Both the position numbers and the translations under genes were made by a program. A DNA stretch of 64,000 bases. Origin: Alteribacter populi (GTDB lineage: Bacteria > Bacillota > Bacilli > Bacillales > Salisediminibacteriaceae). The DNA lies in NCBI RefSeq assembly GCF_002352765.1, contig NZ_KZ293963.1, positions 704,368 to 768,367 on the forward strand, read 5' to 3'. A model generated the notes under the pieces. It saw nothing but the letters and a program-made list of their open reading frames with translations. It had not been told where the DNA came from and did not search any database. Every line of letters begins with the position of its first letter. The first letter of the stretch is position 1. Shown one piece after another: positions 31,931-41,726 of the stretch.

Positions 31931-32812
31931 TTATGACCCCATGAGAGAGACGATTGTAGCTCCAATAAATACAAGAACAGCAACAATTAAGATCAAAAAG
32001 GAGACCTTTTCTTCTTTTTTAAGAAAAAACTTGCTGAGAATCACAGTAAGAACAGGATCTATCGCCAGAATGGCTACGGAATAGCTGACGAGAATGTAGG
32101 ATACTGACAAATAAAAAAGGAGTAATGCTAGGCTCGTCAGCACTCCGGCACAAACGTAATACTTATTGATCTTTTGAAAGTTTGCCCTAATAAACGAACG
32201 AATATTTCCTTTTCCAGCTTCGATCACTGATAGAAATAAAAAAGCTGTTAAACACCCTAAAAATACACCTAATATTGGTTCATACATATATTCCATTGCT
32301 TGTTTTGTAAGTCCCTGTCCCAGCCCATAGGCTACAGCTGCTGCCAGAGCGAGCCAATACCCTGATCGCTGAGCAACCTTTGCCCCTTCTTGAAAAAAAC
32401 GCACCCCTAATAATAGTAACCCTACCATAATTAATGATATCCCAACCCAAGGCCAGAGCGTAATTTGTTCGTGAAGGACGACCACTGCAAATAACACCGT
32501 AAACGCAGGAGCGGAATTTTTAATCGCAACTGCTTTTGAAGAACCATTTATTCTAATGCTCGAATATAATAAAGACCTGCCAACCACATTGATCAAAAAC
32601 CCCGCAACAGCAAATAAAATTACGCCTGTTCGGTTCAAATTTGGGAGGCTGCCAAAAATGACAGCGAGGGCTAGTACATGCCCCAGAACGATAACATTTA
32701 TGAGTGTAATGATCCAAACGCCATTATACTGAGAGTGACTCATTCCTTTTTTCAGGACGATGTTGGTAATCGAATAACACAGAGCCGATAAAAAAGCCAG
32801 CATATAACCCAT
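31931..32812 (-). CDS. EamA/DMT-family transporter
   Basis: The 293-residue integral membrane protein shows ten hydrophobic helices in two repeats of five, the pattern of the drug/metabolite transporter superfamily. The second repeat begins near residue 150 (SGYWLALAAAVAYGLGQGL). I chose ATG 32812, with GGGTGA six bases upstream; a GTG at 32821 is poorer. It is convergent with the BMC operon, 17 bases away, with no strong terminator between. The substrate is unknown; export of a metabolite such as an amino acid is typical of the family. Confidence 0.85.
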   Translation of the reverse strand: MGYMLAFLSALCYSITNIVLKKGMSHSQYNGVWIITLINVIVLGHVLALAVIFGSLPNLNRTGVILFAVAGFLINVVGRSLLYSSIRINGSSKAVAIKNSAPAFTVLFAVVVLHEQITLWPWVGISLIMVGLLLLGVRFFQEGAKVAQRSGYWLALAAAVAYGLGQGLTKQAMEYMYEPILGVFLGCLTAFLFLSVIEAGKGNIRSFIRANFQKINKYYVCAGVLTSLALLLFYLSVSYILVSYSVAILAIDPVLTVILSKFFLKKEEKVSFLILIVAVLVFIGATIVSLMGS

Positions 32813-32982
32813 GAATGTCACCCTTATCTATTTATGTGTCACTACAATTCATGTCTGTTAGCCTATGCCACAACTTTTCGTTTGTTTCAGATAATATTAA
32901 ATGTTGAAGTAGGATTTGTAAAAGGTGTATCGAATCAATGAAAGTGCTCTATAAAGAATTCAATGATAAGGAGAAAACAACA

Positions 32983-33900
32983 ATGAAGCTTCAGGAACAC
33001 TTCGTTAGATCCGTCCGTTTATATTTTAAATCTGAAGGTGATAAATGGCTGCAAAACTTACCGAGTACTATTCATTACTGTGAAGACAAATGGTCTCTAA
33101 AAATGAAAGAACCTTTTGCCCTTTCCATTAACTACGTTGCACCTGCATTAACTGCCACTGGAGACGAAGTAGTGGTTAAGATCTGCATCCCTGGAGAAGA
33201 ATGTCTTAATGAATTAGAGGCCTTACAGTTATTCGGGGAAGAAAGAATGGTCAGACTGATTCGTTCAGATAAGGAAAAAGGTATTCTTATCTTGGAAAGA
33301 CTGTCACCCGGGGAAATGCTAGTAGAGATTAATAACGACGAGGAAGCTTGCATCATAGCCGCTAATGTTATAAAAAACATAACCATTCCAGTACCTCCAC
33401 TGTGTAAATTACCCACCACTCAAGCTAGAGAGGAAGAACTCAGCAAAATGGTACAGGAACATAGAAATGGGATTGGTCCTATTTCACATCAAACCCTTCA
33501 TCGTGCATTACGCGTTTTTACATATATGAATAAAACGATAAAACAGTATTGGCTACTTCATGGAGACTTTCATCATTACAATATTCTTTCTTCCGGAAGA
33601 GGGGAATGGAAAGTTATAGACCCAAAAGGGCTCATTGGTGAAGTGGAATATGATTTAATTCAATATATGTTGAATAATTTGCCCAATGATCATTCATTTG
33701 AAGTGATCGAAAAGCGAGTGGACATTTTCACAAATAAACTTAACCTAAATAGAAAACGCCTCCTTCTTTGGGGATACTGTCACACCGTATTAGCAACGGC
33801 ATGGACAGTGGGTGAGGATGGGGCATATAATGAAAGCTTTTACAGGGGAATTGAAATTTTTAAAAAGCTATATGAAAAGGAACCTGGTAAGATAAGTTAA
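32983..33900 (+). CDS. Aminoglycoside/hydroxyurea phosphotransferase-like kinase (APH(6) family)
   Basis: The 305-residue protein is a small-molecule kinase of the streptomycin 6-phosphotransferase-like family. ATP-site lysine is probably that of EVVVKICIPG, the catalytic loop is LLHGDFHHYNILS (HGDxxxxN), and the metal Asp lies in KVIDPKGLIGE. Length is normal. Many chromosomal members in bacilli are not proven to give resistance, so the substrate is left open. ATG 32983 has AAGGAG upstream; an ATG at 32938 has none. The gene stands alone. Confidence 0.85.
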   Translation: MKLQEHFVRSVRLYFKSEGDKWLQNLPSTIHYCEDKWSLKMKEPFALSINYVAPALTATGDEVVVKICIPGEECLNELEALQLFGEERMVRLIRSDKEKGILILERLSPGEMLVEINNDEEACIIAANVIKNITIPVPPLCKLPTTQAREEELSKMVQEHRNGIGPISHQTLHRALRVFTYMNKTIKQYWLLHGDFHHYNILSSGRGEWKVIDPKGLIGEVEYDLIQYMLNNLPNDHSFEVIEKRVDIFTNKLNLNRKRLLLWGYCHTVLATAWTVGEDGAYNESFYRGIEIFKKLYEKEPGKIS

Positions 33901-34111
33901 ATAATACCATTAATAGTTCTTTATATCCTCAATTTTGGCTAAAAACTATTGAAGGTTTATTTTTATCCAATCGGGTGAATGGCCGTAATAGGTGGTTCAC
34001 CAATACCTTTAATAAAACCACTTCCAATACCTTCATAAAGTAACTCGATAATGTAAAACCTATATTGAGTCCGTTCAGTAAATAGTCGAGAAATGCTAAG
34101 GGGTGAAAGAA

Positions 34112-36058
34112 ATGGCATTAAATGTTGCCCAAAAACTTATTAAAGATCACTTAATATCAGGTGAAATGTCACCTGGGGAGGAAATTGGGCTTAAGATTGA
34201 TCAGACGTTAACACAAGATGCAACCGGAACAATGGTGATGTTGGAATTGGAAGCAATGGGAATCGAGCGGGCAAAAACCGAGGCGTCTGCTCAGTATGTA
34301 GATCACAATATCATCCAGGTTGACAGTAAAAATCCGGATGACCATTTGTTTTTACAAAGTGCAACGAAACGGTTTGGCATGTATTACAGTAAAGCTGGAA
34401 ATGGTGTTAGTCACCCGGTTCACATGCAACGGATTGCTATCCCAGGAAAAACATTGTTAGGTTCGGACAGCCATACATGTGCAAATGGGTGCATGGGCAT
34501 GCTTGCCATGGGAGCAGGTGGAATTGATGTCGCAATGGCGATTGCTGGAGAGCCGATTTATATTAAAATGCCCAAAGTATGGGGGGTTAAATTAACTGGA
34601 GAATTAAACGATTGGGTAAGTGCAAAAGATGTTATTCTTGAATTGCTAAGGCGCTACGATGTAAAAGGCGGCGTCGGTAGTATTATTGAGTTTTACGGAC
34701 CTGGTCTAAATTCTCTAGACTCGATGGACCGTCATGTGATTGCCAATATGGGGGCAGAGTTAGGGGCGACAACGACCGTCTTTCCGTCAGACCAAGAAGT
34801 AAAGCGCTTTTTAGCAACACAACAACGCGAAAAAGATTGGGTCGAAATCGTAGCCGATAAAGATGCAACCTATGACTTGCATGAAGAGATTAATTTAACT
34901 GAAGTTGAACCGTTAATTGCTAAGCCATCAAGTCCAGGCAATGTTGTCTCTATTTCGGAAGTAGCGGGTGAGCCGATTTATCAATCGTACATTGGATCTT
35001 CTGCTAATCCTGGGTACAGGGACTTTGCCATTGTAGCTGAGATCGTAAAAGGAAAATCAGTAGCAAGTGGTGTTTCATTTGATATCAACCCTTCCTCAAG
35101 GCAAATACTTACTGATTTAATTAATGAGGGTCACATAACAAGCCTTATATCAGCTGGAGGAAGACTGCATCAAGCTGGGTGTAACGGTTGTATCGGTATG
35201 GGGCAAGCTCCTGCAACGGGGCGGAACAGTTTACGAACAACACCAAGAAATTTCCCTGGTCGATCCGGGACTCGTGAAGACAGTGTATTTCTGTGCAGTC
35301 CTGAAACAGCTGCTGCATCTGCATTAACAGGGGAAATTACTGACCCACGTACACTCGATATGAAATTCCCGAAAATTGAGGAACCAAAAAAGCCAACGAT
35401 TGACGTCGATTTATTAGAAACACCTCTCCCACCGGAGGAAGCAAAAAAAGTAGATTTATACAAAAGCCCAAATATTACGTCTATTCCTGAAATGGAGCCA
35501 CTACCAGATGAGTTAAATATTCCAGTACTTTTAAAAGTAAGTGATAACATTTCCACTGATGAAATTCTCGCTGGTGGTGCTCGTGTGCTGCCATTTAGAA
35601 GTAATTTAGAGGAAATCAGTAAATTCTCCTTTGAAATACTGGATGAAACTTACTATGACCGCGCACAAGACGTTTTAGAAAAAGGAGGACATAGCATTGT
35701 TGGAGGCTACAATTACGGTCAAGGTTCTAGTCGGGAGCACGCAGCTTTAGCTCCGCGCTTTTTAGGGCTCCGTGCGGTCATTGTTAAAGATTTTGCCCGG
35801 ATACATTGGCAAAACCTTGTCAATTTCGGCGTGCTTCCCCTAACATTTAAAAATGAAAGTGATTTCGACAAAATCAATGCAGGCGATGTGATTTCCTTTA
35901 GTCAACTGAGAGAATCGCTTGAAAAAGGAAACGAAATTACCGCCACGATTAAACCAAAAGACATTCAAATACAATGTGTCCATTCGATGTCAAAAAGACA
36001 AGTTGATATTATGCTAAAAGGCGGGTTAATAAATTGGGTAAAATCAAGACAAACATAG
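34112..36058 (+). CDS. Aconitate hydratase-family enzyme
   Basis: The 648-residue protein combines a LeuC-like N-terminal region with a LeuD-like C-terminal swivel domain. The [4Fe-4S] cysteines lie in GSDSHTCANG and HQAGCNGCIGMGQAP; the swivel domain has GGYNYGQGSSREHAALAPRF, the substrate-binding loop. The length is that of the shorter bacterial aconitase type (about 640-660 residues) and not the roughly 900-residue AcnA of B. subtilis. It may therefore be a second aconitase or act on a related hydroxy acid. The ATG at 34112 follows GGGGTGA. A small zinc-ribbon gene follows after 16 bases. Confidence 0.85.
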   Translation: MALNVAQKLIKDHLISGEMSPGEEIGLKIDQTLTQDATGTMVMLELEAMGIERAKTEASAQYVDHNIIQVDSKNPDDHLFLQSATKRFGMYYSKAGNGVSHPVHMQRIAIPGKTLLGSDSHTCANGCMGMLAMGAGGIDVAMAIAGEPIYIKMPKVWGVKLTGELNDWVSAKDVILELLRRYDVKGGVGSIIEFYGPGLNSLDSMDRHVIANMGAELGATTTVFPSDQEVKRFLATQQREKDWVEIVADKDATYDLHEEINLTEVEPLIAKPSSPGNVVSISEVAGEPIYQSYIGSSANPGYRDFAIVAEIVKGKSVASGVSFDINPSSRQILTDLINEGHITSLISAGGRLHQAGCNGCIGMGQAPATGRNSLRTTPRNFPGRSGTREDSVFLCSPETAAASALTGEITDPRTLDMKFPKIEEPKKPTIDVDLLETPLPPEEAKKVDLYKSPNITSIPEMEPLPDELNIPVLLKVSDNISTDEILAGGARVLPFRSNLEEISKFSFEILDETYYDRAQDVLEKGGHSIVGGYNYGQGSSREHAALAPRFLGLRAVIVKDFARIHWQNLVNFGVLPLTFKNESDFDKINAGDVISFSQLRESLEKGNEITATIKPKDIQIQCVHSMSKRQVDIMLKGGLINWVKSRQT

Positions 36059-36074
36059 TCAGGAGGTCAACATC

Positions 36075-36248
36075 ATGAATAGACAAAATCTTTGTAAAGC
36101 CTGTGACGGCTCTGGATTATTGATGGATGATGAAGAATGGAGGTACACCTGCTCCGTTTGTGGTGGTGACGGGGTCATGAGTATGGGGGAGAGTCCTGAA
36201 CCAGAAAAACCTTTTTCAGTTGATGAAAATAACAGAACTCTTGAATAA
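36075..36248 (+). CDS. Small protein with two CxxCxGxG-type motifs
   Basis: A 57-codon frame begins at ATG 36075 with AGGAGG eight bases upstream and ends at TAA 36246. It encodes CKACDGSGLL near the N terminus and CSVCGGDGVM in the middle, the paired zinc-finger pattern of DnaJ. The C-terminal 20 residues are acidic. It follows the aconitase gene by 16 bases and precedes a terminator, so the two are probably cotranscribed. A role in metal handling or folding of the Fe-S enzyme is conceivable but unproven. Confidence 0.8.
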   Translation: MNRQNLCKACDGSGLLMDDEEWRYTCSVCGGDGVMSMGESPEPEKPFSVDENNRTLE

Positions 36249-36258
36249 TGTACAGCAA

Positions 36259-36293
36259 ACAGCCAGTACCCTCTGATCTGGCTGTTTATTTTT
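36259..36293 (+). terminator. Terminator after the aconitase operon
   Basis: AACAGCCAG and CTGGCTGTT form the stem, followed by TATTTTTT. Confidence 0.85.
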
Positions 36294-36406
36294 TACGAAA
36301 ATGAATATTCATTTTTTCTATGAAGCGTATTGGTTGATTGGCACCTTAATGGTTATGGTATAATTTGGTCTTCACTACTAAAAAACGAATACTGCGAGGC
36401 GTTCAC

Positions 36407-37132
36407 ATGACTAAAGTAATTTTATTTGATTTAGACGGGACCTTACTCCCAATGGACACGGATGCTTTTGTGAATCATTACATCAAGGAATTGGCTCCAA
36501 AAGTGGGGCATATTGTTGATCCAAATGAATTTGTCAAAGCGCTGATGGCCGGTACAGAAGCAATGATGAAAAATTTAGACGCTAATGAAACGAATGAACA
36601 AGTATTTGAAGCAACCTTTTTATCGATTCTTTCCATAAATAGAGAAGATATATGGCCAACTTTAGACGACTTTTATGAGACCGTATTTCCAACTTTTTCG
36701 CACATGTGTAGCCCGACTTCTATGGCAAGAAAAGTTGTCAAAGAAGCCACAGACAAAAAGTATAGAGTTGCAATCGCCACAAATCCTGTATTTCCTAAGG
36801 CAGCAATTAATCACCGGTTAAAATGGGCTGGTATAGATGACATGCCATTTGAAATCGTAACGGTTTATGAAGAAAGCGTTTACACAAAACCTCACTCCCA
36901 TTATTACCAAGATATTTGCGATCGTCTTGACGTAAAGCCTGAGGATTGCGTCATGGTCGGAAATGATAAACAAGAAGATATGGTCGCAAGTAATATCGGC
37001 ATGAAAACATTCTTAGTCGAAGGATGTGTCATTGACCGTGGGCAACCGCAATATCCTATTGATGATCAGGGGACGTTGGAAGAGTTTTATCAGAAACTAA
37101 AAGAGCAAACGGGAGTGTTTGCTCATCAATAA
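36407..37132 (+). CDS. HAD-family hydrolase
   Basis: The 241-residue phosphatase has motif I ILFDLDGTLLPMDTD at the N terminus, motif II in AIATNP, a lysine in YTKPHSHYY and motif IV GNDKQEDMVAS. The helical cap between motifs I and II suggests subfamily I. The ATG at 36407 follows GAGGCG; the earlier TTG at 36365 lacks a site. It is flanked by terminators. The substrate is unknown. Confidence 0.88.
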   Translation: MTKVILFDLDGTLLPMDTDAFVNHYIKELAPKVGHIVDPNEFVKALMAGTEAMMKNLDANETNEQVFEATFLSILSINREDIWPTLDDFYETVFPTFSHMCSPTSMARKVVKEATDKKYRVAIATNPVFPKAAINHRLKWAGIDDMPFEIVTVYEESVYTKPHSHYYQDICDRLDVKPEDCVMVGNDKQEDMVASNIGMKTFLVEGCVIDRGQPQYPIDDQGTLEEFYQKLKEQTGVFAHQ

Positions 37133-37141
37133 CAAAATATT

Positions 37142-37177
37142 AAACACATGGCATTTAGATAAGCCCATGTGTTTTTT
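37142..37177 (+). terminator. Terminator after the HAD gene
   Basis: AACACATGG and CCATGTGTT pair across a 13-base loop, followed by TTTTG and T-rich sequence. Confidence 0.82.
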
Positions 37178-37245
37178 GTTTTTAAAGGATATTGGGTTAG
37201 TTCTAGAGAAAGAAACATAATTAGTAGTAAAACGGGGGAATCGAT

Positions 37246-37609
37246 ATGAAGATTGAAGAGATATTTAATCATTTACCAACGCTTGAAACTGATAGACTTA
37301 CGCTCCGGAAGTTCACAATTCATGACGCACAGGATATGTTTGCTTATTCATCAGACCCTGATGTATCAAGGTATGTCCCGTGGGAAGTTCACAAAACAAT
37401 AGATGATTCGATTGGATTCTTAAGATATATTTTAAAACAATATGACGAAGGGAAGTTAGCACCTTGGGCAATTGTTTTAAAAGCTCGGAATGACGGTGGA
37501 AGGTACATTACGTGCTAAATATTTTATTAAAGGAAAATTTAGAGATATGGAAGTACACTCAATATTAAAAGAGGAATTTCAAAAAAATACAAACCGGGCA
37601 GAATCCTAA
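37246..37609 (+). pseudogene. GNAT acetyltransferase with internal deletion and frameshift
   Basis: The N-terminal part (LPTLETDRLTLRKFTIHDAQ, SDPDVSRYVPWEVHKTIDDS) is a RimJ/RimL-type acetyltransferase start. The frame stops at 37518 after only 90 residues. Directly after it, in another frame, the sequence encodes TLRAKYFIKGKFRDMEVHSI and LKEEF, the usual C-terminal end of such proteins, stopping at TAA 37607. About 70-80 central residues, including the acetyl-CoA site, are missing. The gene is therefore an internally deleted relic. Confidence 0.8.
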
Positions 37610-37638
37610 TTTAAACATATGAATAGGAGGTATCACCA

Positions 37639-37839
37639 TTGGTTATCCAAGCTAACATGTCTCCAAAAGCAATCGGTGAAGTTTGGGAAAACACAACAGA
37701 AGTTTTTGAAAATCATCATGTGCCTATCACGGAAAAAACATTGAAAACATTTGTTTAAGAAAACTCCCTTCATACACTGCTTAAAGAATTAAATGCAGTC
37801 GTTGGAAGTTCTACTGAAACTTGTATAGGTGGCGGCTGA
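37639..37839 (+). pseudogene. Small unknown gene interrupted by an in-frame TAA
   Basis: AGGAGG (37625) precedes a TTG start at 37639. The frame encodes MVIQANMSPKAIGEVWENTT and so on to codon 39, then TAA at 37756-37758, then continues protein-like (ENSLHTLLKELNAVVGSSTE) to TCIGGG and a TGA at 37837. The whole would be 66 codons. The readable sequence after the stop suggests a recent nonsense mutation. I do not recognise the family. Recoding of TAA is not expected in bacilli. Confidence 0.55.
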
Positions 37840-37895
37840 CAAATGCCTTCTAAAAAGGAGTAGGTTACTTCTTTAGAAAGATAGAAGCAATACGA

Positions 37896-37929
37896 AAAAG
37901 TACATCCTCTATTGAAGATGTACTTTCTT
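37896..37929. terminator. Terminator overlapping the end of the transporter relic
   Basis: AAAGTACATC and GATGTACTTT pair around CTCTATTGAA, with A- and T-rich flanks suitable for either direction. Confidence 0.7.
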
Positions 37930-38864
37930 TGTATGACTACTATTTAACAACAACACTTGAGTTATTCCTGCTAAAATTGGTAATTCAAGTAGCGGTCCGA
38001 CAACCAGAATTAAAGCAATAAGTGGCTGGTCCAGGAAAGCCGTCATTGCAATCCCAGTGCTATTGGGGAATTTCTAGCTAATGTTGTCATACTAAAGCTG
38101 GTTTTGTCGTAATATGAGAACTTCAAAGCGCTACCTACTTTTTGACCAATGATAAAATTAATTATAAAGAATGATAATATCGGAATGATGATTTTCCATA
38201 TTAAATCTAAGTGATCAAGTAACAATTGACCTTTCGCAGCAAACATAGCAACAATAGCTAAACTTAAAAATACCGTTGGTAAAATACTCATCGTAGGGCC
38301 TATTTTTTCTTTTATTTGTTCCATATTATTTAGAATTCTCTTTGTTATAAACGCTAGTAACAGAGGTATTAACAAAACAAGGAAGATACTTTCAATAAAG
38401 ATAGAAAAATCGAGATTTACTGTTGTACTACTAAATATCAGTAGATACACCGGTAATAATAAGATTTGCAATATCAAATTGATTGGTAATATAGTCGTAG
38501 ATAAAGCTACATTTCCTTTTGCTATTCCTGTAAAAATTAAATACCAATCCGTACAAGGTGTCACCATCAACATGATGAACCCTATCCATAATGCAGGATT
38601 GTCTGATAAAAATAATAACGCTAGTAACCAGGCTAAAACCGGAGTCCAAACAAAATTCATTAAAATAGTCGCGTAGGTGAACTTTACGTTTTTTAATGCA
38701 GACTTTATATTTTCAAAAGGGAGCTGTAAAAAAGTAATATAAAGCATCGCAATTAATAAGGGAAGAATAAAGCTTTCTGCATTCAATCTTACTACTTCAA
38801 GTTGCCTTAAACTAATTCCGATTATGATGGATATAAGAATGATAAAAGAATACATTTTCTCCAT
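37909..38864 (-). pseudogene. BASS/ACR3-like transporter with a frameshift near its end
   Basis: The main frame encodes about 273 residues with eight or more membrane helices; IGFIMLMVTPCTDWYLIFTG and GNVALSTTILPINLILQI are characteristic of the bile acid:sodium symporter/arsenite permease superfamily. It stops at 38043 after SPIALGLQ. One base out of frame the sequence continues as AMTAFLDQPLIALILVVGPL and LELPILAGITQVLLL to a TAG at 37909-37911. A one-base loss near 38055 therefore truncates the last helix. It may be a pseudogene or a sequencing error. I place the start at ATG 38864. Confidence 0.75.
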
Positions 38865-39110
38865 TAAGTTCAATTTTCCCTCACACACCTATGATTAGTC
38901 ATGTCAATTTTACCATAATGCATGAACTAAGGTGCCCTAAGTAAAAGAGAAGAATTTAATGAAAAGATGAAGGTTTTATTTCCGGGCAGGACCTATGAAA
39001 AACCGCGTTAGCTCGCATGTTTTAAAGTCTCTAGGATGCTTTTCCCTTGAGACGAGCGGCGTGAAGGTAGCTGCTGTCCGCTTTTACCTTCTTATCTTTC
39101 AAAGAAAACT

Positions 39111-39200
39111 TTGCTTGCCGCCAACCATTAATGACGGAAGCCTTAATTGCGCTTAAAACTTTAATCCTTTAAAGAAGTTAAACTTCCTTAAAGTATTAAA
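39111..39200 (-). repeat. Intergenic repeat (AAGGCTTCC/GGTTGGC family), copy 2
   Basis: On the minus strand the order CTTTAAGGAAGTTTAACTTC, AATTAAGGCTTCC, CATTAATGGTTGGC, GGCAAGC parallels copy 1 at 5119-5206. It occupies much of the 400-base gap between the transporter relic and dppA. The rest of that gap (38865-39110) is GC-richer spacer with no gene seen. Confidence 0.6.
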
Positions 39201-39233
39201 AAAAACCTGAGTAAGGACCCAGGCTCTTGTTAT
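39201..39233 (-). terminator. Weak terminator after dppA
   Basis: On the minus strand GAGCCTGGGTCCTTACTCAGGTT is followed by TTTTTTTAAT. The stem CCTGG/TCAGG is short and imperfect, so the call rests mainly on the T run. Confidence 0.45.
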
Positions 39234-39262
39234 AGGAGTAGCGTGGAAAAGCTTGATCATAT

Positions 39263-40078
39263 CTATACTGGGGATGCTAGAGTAATTAAGCTTCGAATAT
39301 AGCGAAAAGCTGTAATAAAGTCATTCGATTCAAAACGATGAGTTACACCATCAACTTTTTCAACAATAGGCAATACTTCTGCTGCATCTGCGAAACCGGC
39401 ATGTAGATAAGAAATCTCTACAACATACGGTCCTTCGATGACAAATGGAGTAATCTCATCTTTTTTATTCAATGCATCGATCATTTTCTGTTTAATTAAT
39501 GCCTGAGATTTTACTGGGGTTAAGTTTCGTGATGTATACCGGTTCACTGTTTGTTTTACAATAGCTGTTTCAACGGAAGGTATGAGTTGTTCTACTTCAC
39601 TAGCAGCATGCTGACAACCGGTAACAAGCACAGCTGGCACGCCAAATACGCCCGCGATTGCAGCATTAATACCAATTTCTCCGTAATCGACACCGTTGAC
39701 TTTAATATTTTGAACTACTTTTCCACTAAACGAGTGATTTAAAATACCGTCTTGTCCCATTCTAGCATGATGACCTAATAAAATTGCCGCGTCATAGCTT
39801 GAATCTATTCCTTGCATCATTGCTAACATTTTCGGTGAGCCAATGATATAGTCTGCCTCATTATGTACCAATTCTGGGATTAAGTTTCTCATTGTACCAT
39901 GAGAATCATTGATCAGGATCTCAGTGGCTCCAGCTTCTAATGCCCCTTCAACAGCTGCATTCACCTCTTCAGTCATAAGTGTACGAGCGCGATCGTGTTC
40001 TCGACCATCTCTATGAGTATGCTCCTGATGGACAACACCTGCTACACCTTCCATATCCGCTGAAATAAATACCTTCAT
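39263..40078 (-). CDS. dppA: D-aminopeptidase, M55 family
   Basis: The 271-residue zinc peptidase resembles DppA, which cleaves D-amino-acid dipeptides and forms decameric rings. MKVFISADMEGVAGV at the N terminus holds the Asp/Glu zinc ligands, HDRARTLMTEEVNAAVEGAL, NDSHGTM and LLGHHARMG supply the remaining His ligands. ATG 40078 has AGGAG eight bases upstream; the GTG at 40087 is too close to that site. No dipeptide transporter accompanies it, unlike the B. subtilis dpp operon. Confidence 0.9.
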   Translation of the reverse strand: MKVFISADMEGVAGVVHQEHTHRDGREHDRARTLMTEEVNAAVEGALEAGATEILINDSHGTMRNLIPELVHNEADYIIGSPKMLAMMQGIDSSYDAAILLGHHARMGQDGILNHSFSGKVVQNIKVNGVDYGEIGINAAIAGVFGVPAVLVTGCQHAASEVEQLIPSVETAIVKQTVNRYTSRNLTPVKSQALIKQKMIDALNKKDEITPFVIEGPYVVEISYLHAGFADAAEVLPIVEKVDGVTHRFESNDFITAFRYIRSLITLASPV

Positions 40079-40280
40079 TTGAATCACTCCTGTGATTATT
40101 ATTTTCCCTTTCTATATGTATTGGCGTTAAATTGCCGCAAACCCTTTATTTATGTTTGGTTTTAGTTATTAGGACATCGGTAAAGTTTTTTGGTAAACTT
40201 CTACGAATAAAAGAGGGATGTTGATAGATACATAGAATAGTCAGACTATAACTATTTTAAAAGAGGGTGAAACGAAAAAA

Positions 40281-41717
40281 ATGCAGAAACAAACGTGGAT
40301 TTCTAACTTCGAACCATTTGCAGACAAAATTCTTGATAAGTATAAGGTTCCTGGAACGGCCATTGCGGTTTCAAAAGACGGAGAAGCGCTTTATCAACGA
40401 GGAATTGGTTATCGTAATCTAGAAAAGAAATTAACGGTAACAGAAGACACCATTTTCGGAATTGCTTCGATCACGAAATCGTTTACCGCAATCGCAATTA
40501 TGCAGTTACAAGAAGCCGGAAAACTTTCAGTAGAAGATCGAGTGATTACTTACTTGCCAGAATTTAATATTTCAAGAAAAGAGCAAGCGGATAAGATCAC
40601 TATTCATCATTTTCTTACCCACACTTCTGGATTGCCAACACTTCCAAGTCTTTATTTTGCGATGAAGCGTTCGATGGAGAATGACCCTTCTGTGACTGAC
40701 AAACAACAGGCAAGATTAAAAGAGCATGATCCAATTGATCATTATCACCACCTCATAGCCTTTATTAGTGAGTTAGAGTTTGACTTACTCGGTGAGCCTG
40801 GAACAGAGTTCAGTTATTCTAATGATGCCTACGCATTATTAGGAGCGATCATCGAAAGAGTCAGTGGATTACCTTACGACGAATATGTAACGGAATATAT
40901 TTTAAAACCTGCAGGTATGACGTCCAGTACCTTTGATTTAGACAGAGTTATAAACTCTGAACACGTAACCACGATATATGCTTCTAAAGAAGAAGAAGAA
41001 GAAAAAGAAATTTATGAGGCAGAAAATTGGTGGGATTCACGAGCAATGTTAGCTGGAGGCTTTTTACGTTCCACACAAAAGGATATGATGCGTTATACTG
41101 AGCTCTTTTTAAATGATGGCAAAGTAGGAGAACAGAGAATTCTAACACCCGAAAGTGTCAAAGAGATGACGCATCCTCACTTTCAATTTCTAGAAGGTAA
41201 ATATTATGGCTACGGATTAATGATTACACCTGATTATAATGGAGGCACGTTAGTTGAACATGGTGGCAGCTTAAAAGGAGTCTCTTCGCATATGAGTATT
41301 GTCCCTGAAAAAGGCTTAGCAGGTATTGTTTTAACCAATCTAGTTGGGGTGCCGGTATCACCATTATTATTAGGAGCTCTTAATTCTATCCAAGGTTTAA
41401 CCCCAGAAACACCCCTGCAAACTTATCGCGACTTCAGCGTGAATAGCAACGACCTCATTCGCTACATTGGTAAGTATACTTCAGGAGAGTTTGCAGAAAT
41501 GGAGATTTCTATGGAAAGTGATCAGCTTTCCTTTACAACTGAAGGGAAGACTTACCCAATGAGACCTGTTGGTAAAGATTTATTTACGATGGAAATGAAT
41601 GAGACGGAGGTTCCCATACGTTTTTTATTTGATCACCATGGTGAGAATGATCGCCTTTTTATCGGAGTCCGACAATTACTCAAAGAGAATTCAGAAGAAA
41701 AAGCGGAAAGTGTATAA
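40281..41717 (+). CDS. Serine hydrolase of the beta-lactamase/esterase family
   Basis: The 478-residue protein has a class C-type beta-lactamase fold. SITKSFTAIAIMQL supplies the Ser-x-x-Lys nucleophile motif near residue 66, FSYSNDAYALLG the Tyr-x-Asn motif near 178, and LVEHGGSLKGV the His-Gly-Gly near 329. Residues from about 390 form a beta-rich C-terminal domain. No signal peptide is seen, so it is probably cytosolic and an esterase or D-aminopeptidase and not a resistance enzyme. GAGGGTGAAACG precedes the ATG. Confidence 0.87.
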   Translation: MQKQTWISNFEPFADKILDKYKVPGTAIAVSKDGEALYQRGIGYRNLEKKLTVTEDTIFGIASITKSFTAIAIMQLQEAGKLSVEDRVITYLPEFNISRKEQADKITIHHFLTHTSGLPTLPSLYFAMKRSMENDPSVTDKQQARLKEHDPIDHYHHLIAFISELEFDLLGEPGTEFSYSNDAYALLGAIIERVSGLPYDEYVTEYILKPAGMTSSTFDLDRVINSEHVTTIYASKEEEEEKEIYEAENWWDSRAMLAGGFLRSTQKDMMRYTELFLNDGKVGEQRILTPESVKEMTHPHFQFLEGKYYGYGLMITPDYNGGTLVEHGGSLKGVSSHMSIVPEKGLAGIVLTNLVGVPVSPLLLGALNSIQGLTPETPLQTYRDFSVNSNDLIRYIGKYTSGEFAEMEISMESDQLSFTTEGKTYPMRPVGKDLFTMEMNETEVPIRFLFDHHGENDRLFIGVRQLLKENSEEKAESV

Positions 41718-41726
41718 CTTTATTGG

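Noticed and set aside
32983..33900. Kinase as an acquired aminoglycoside resistance gene
   Set aside because: No mobile element or other resistance gene is near; chromosomal homologues are common and substrate is unproven.
33963..34090. Minus-strand frame encoding IGSGFIKGIGEPPITAIHPI
   Set aside because: It looks protein-like but has no start codon or ribosome binding site in view; at most a relic, so not listed as a gene.
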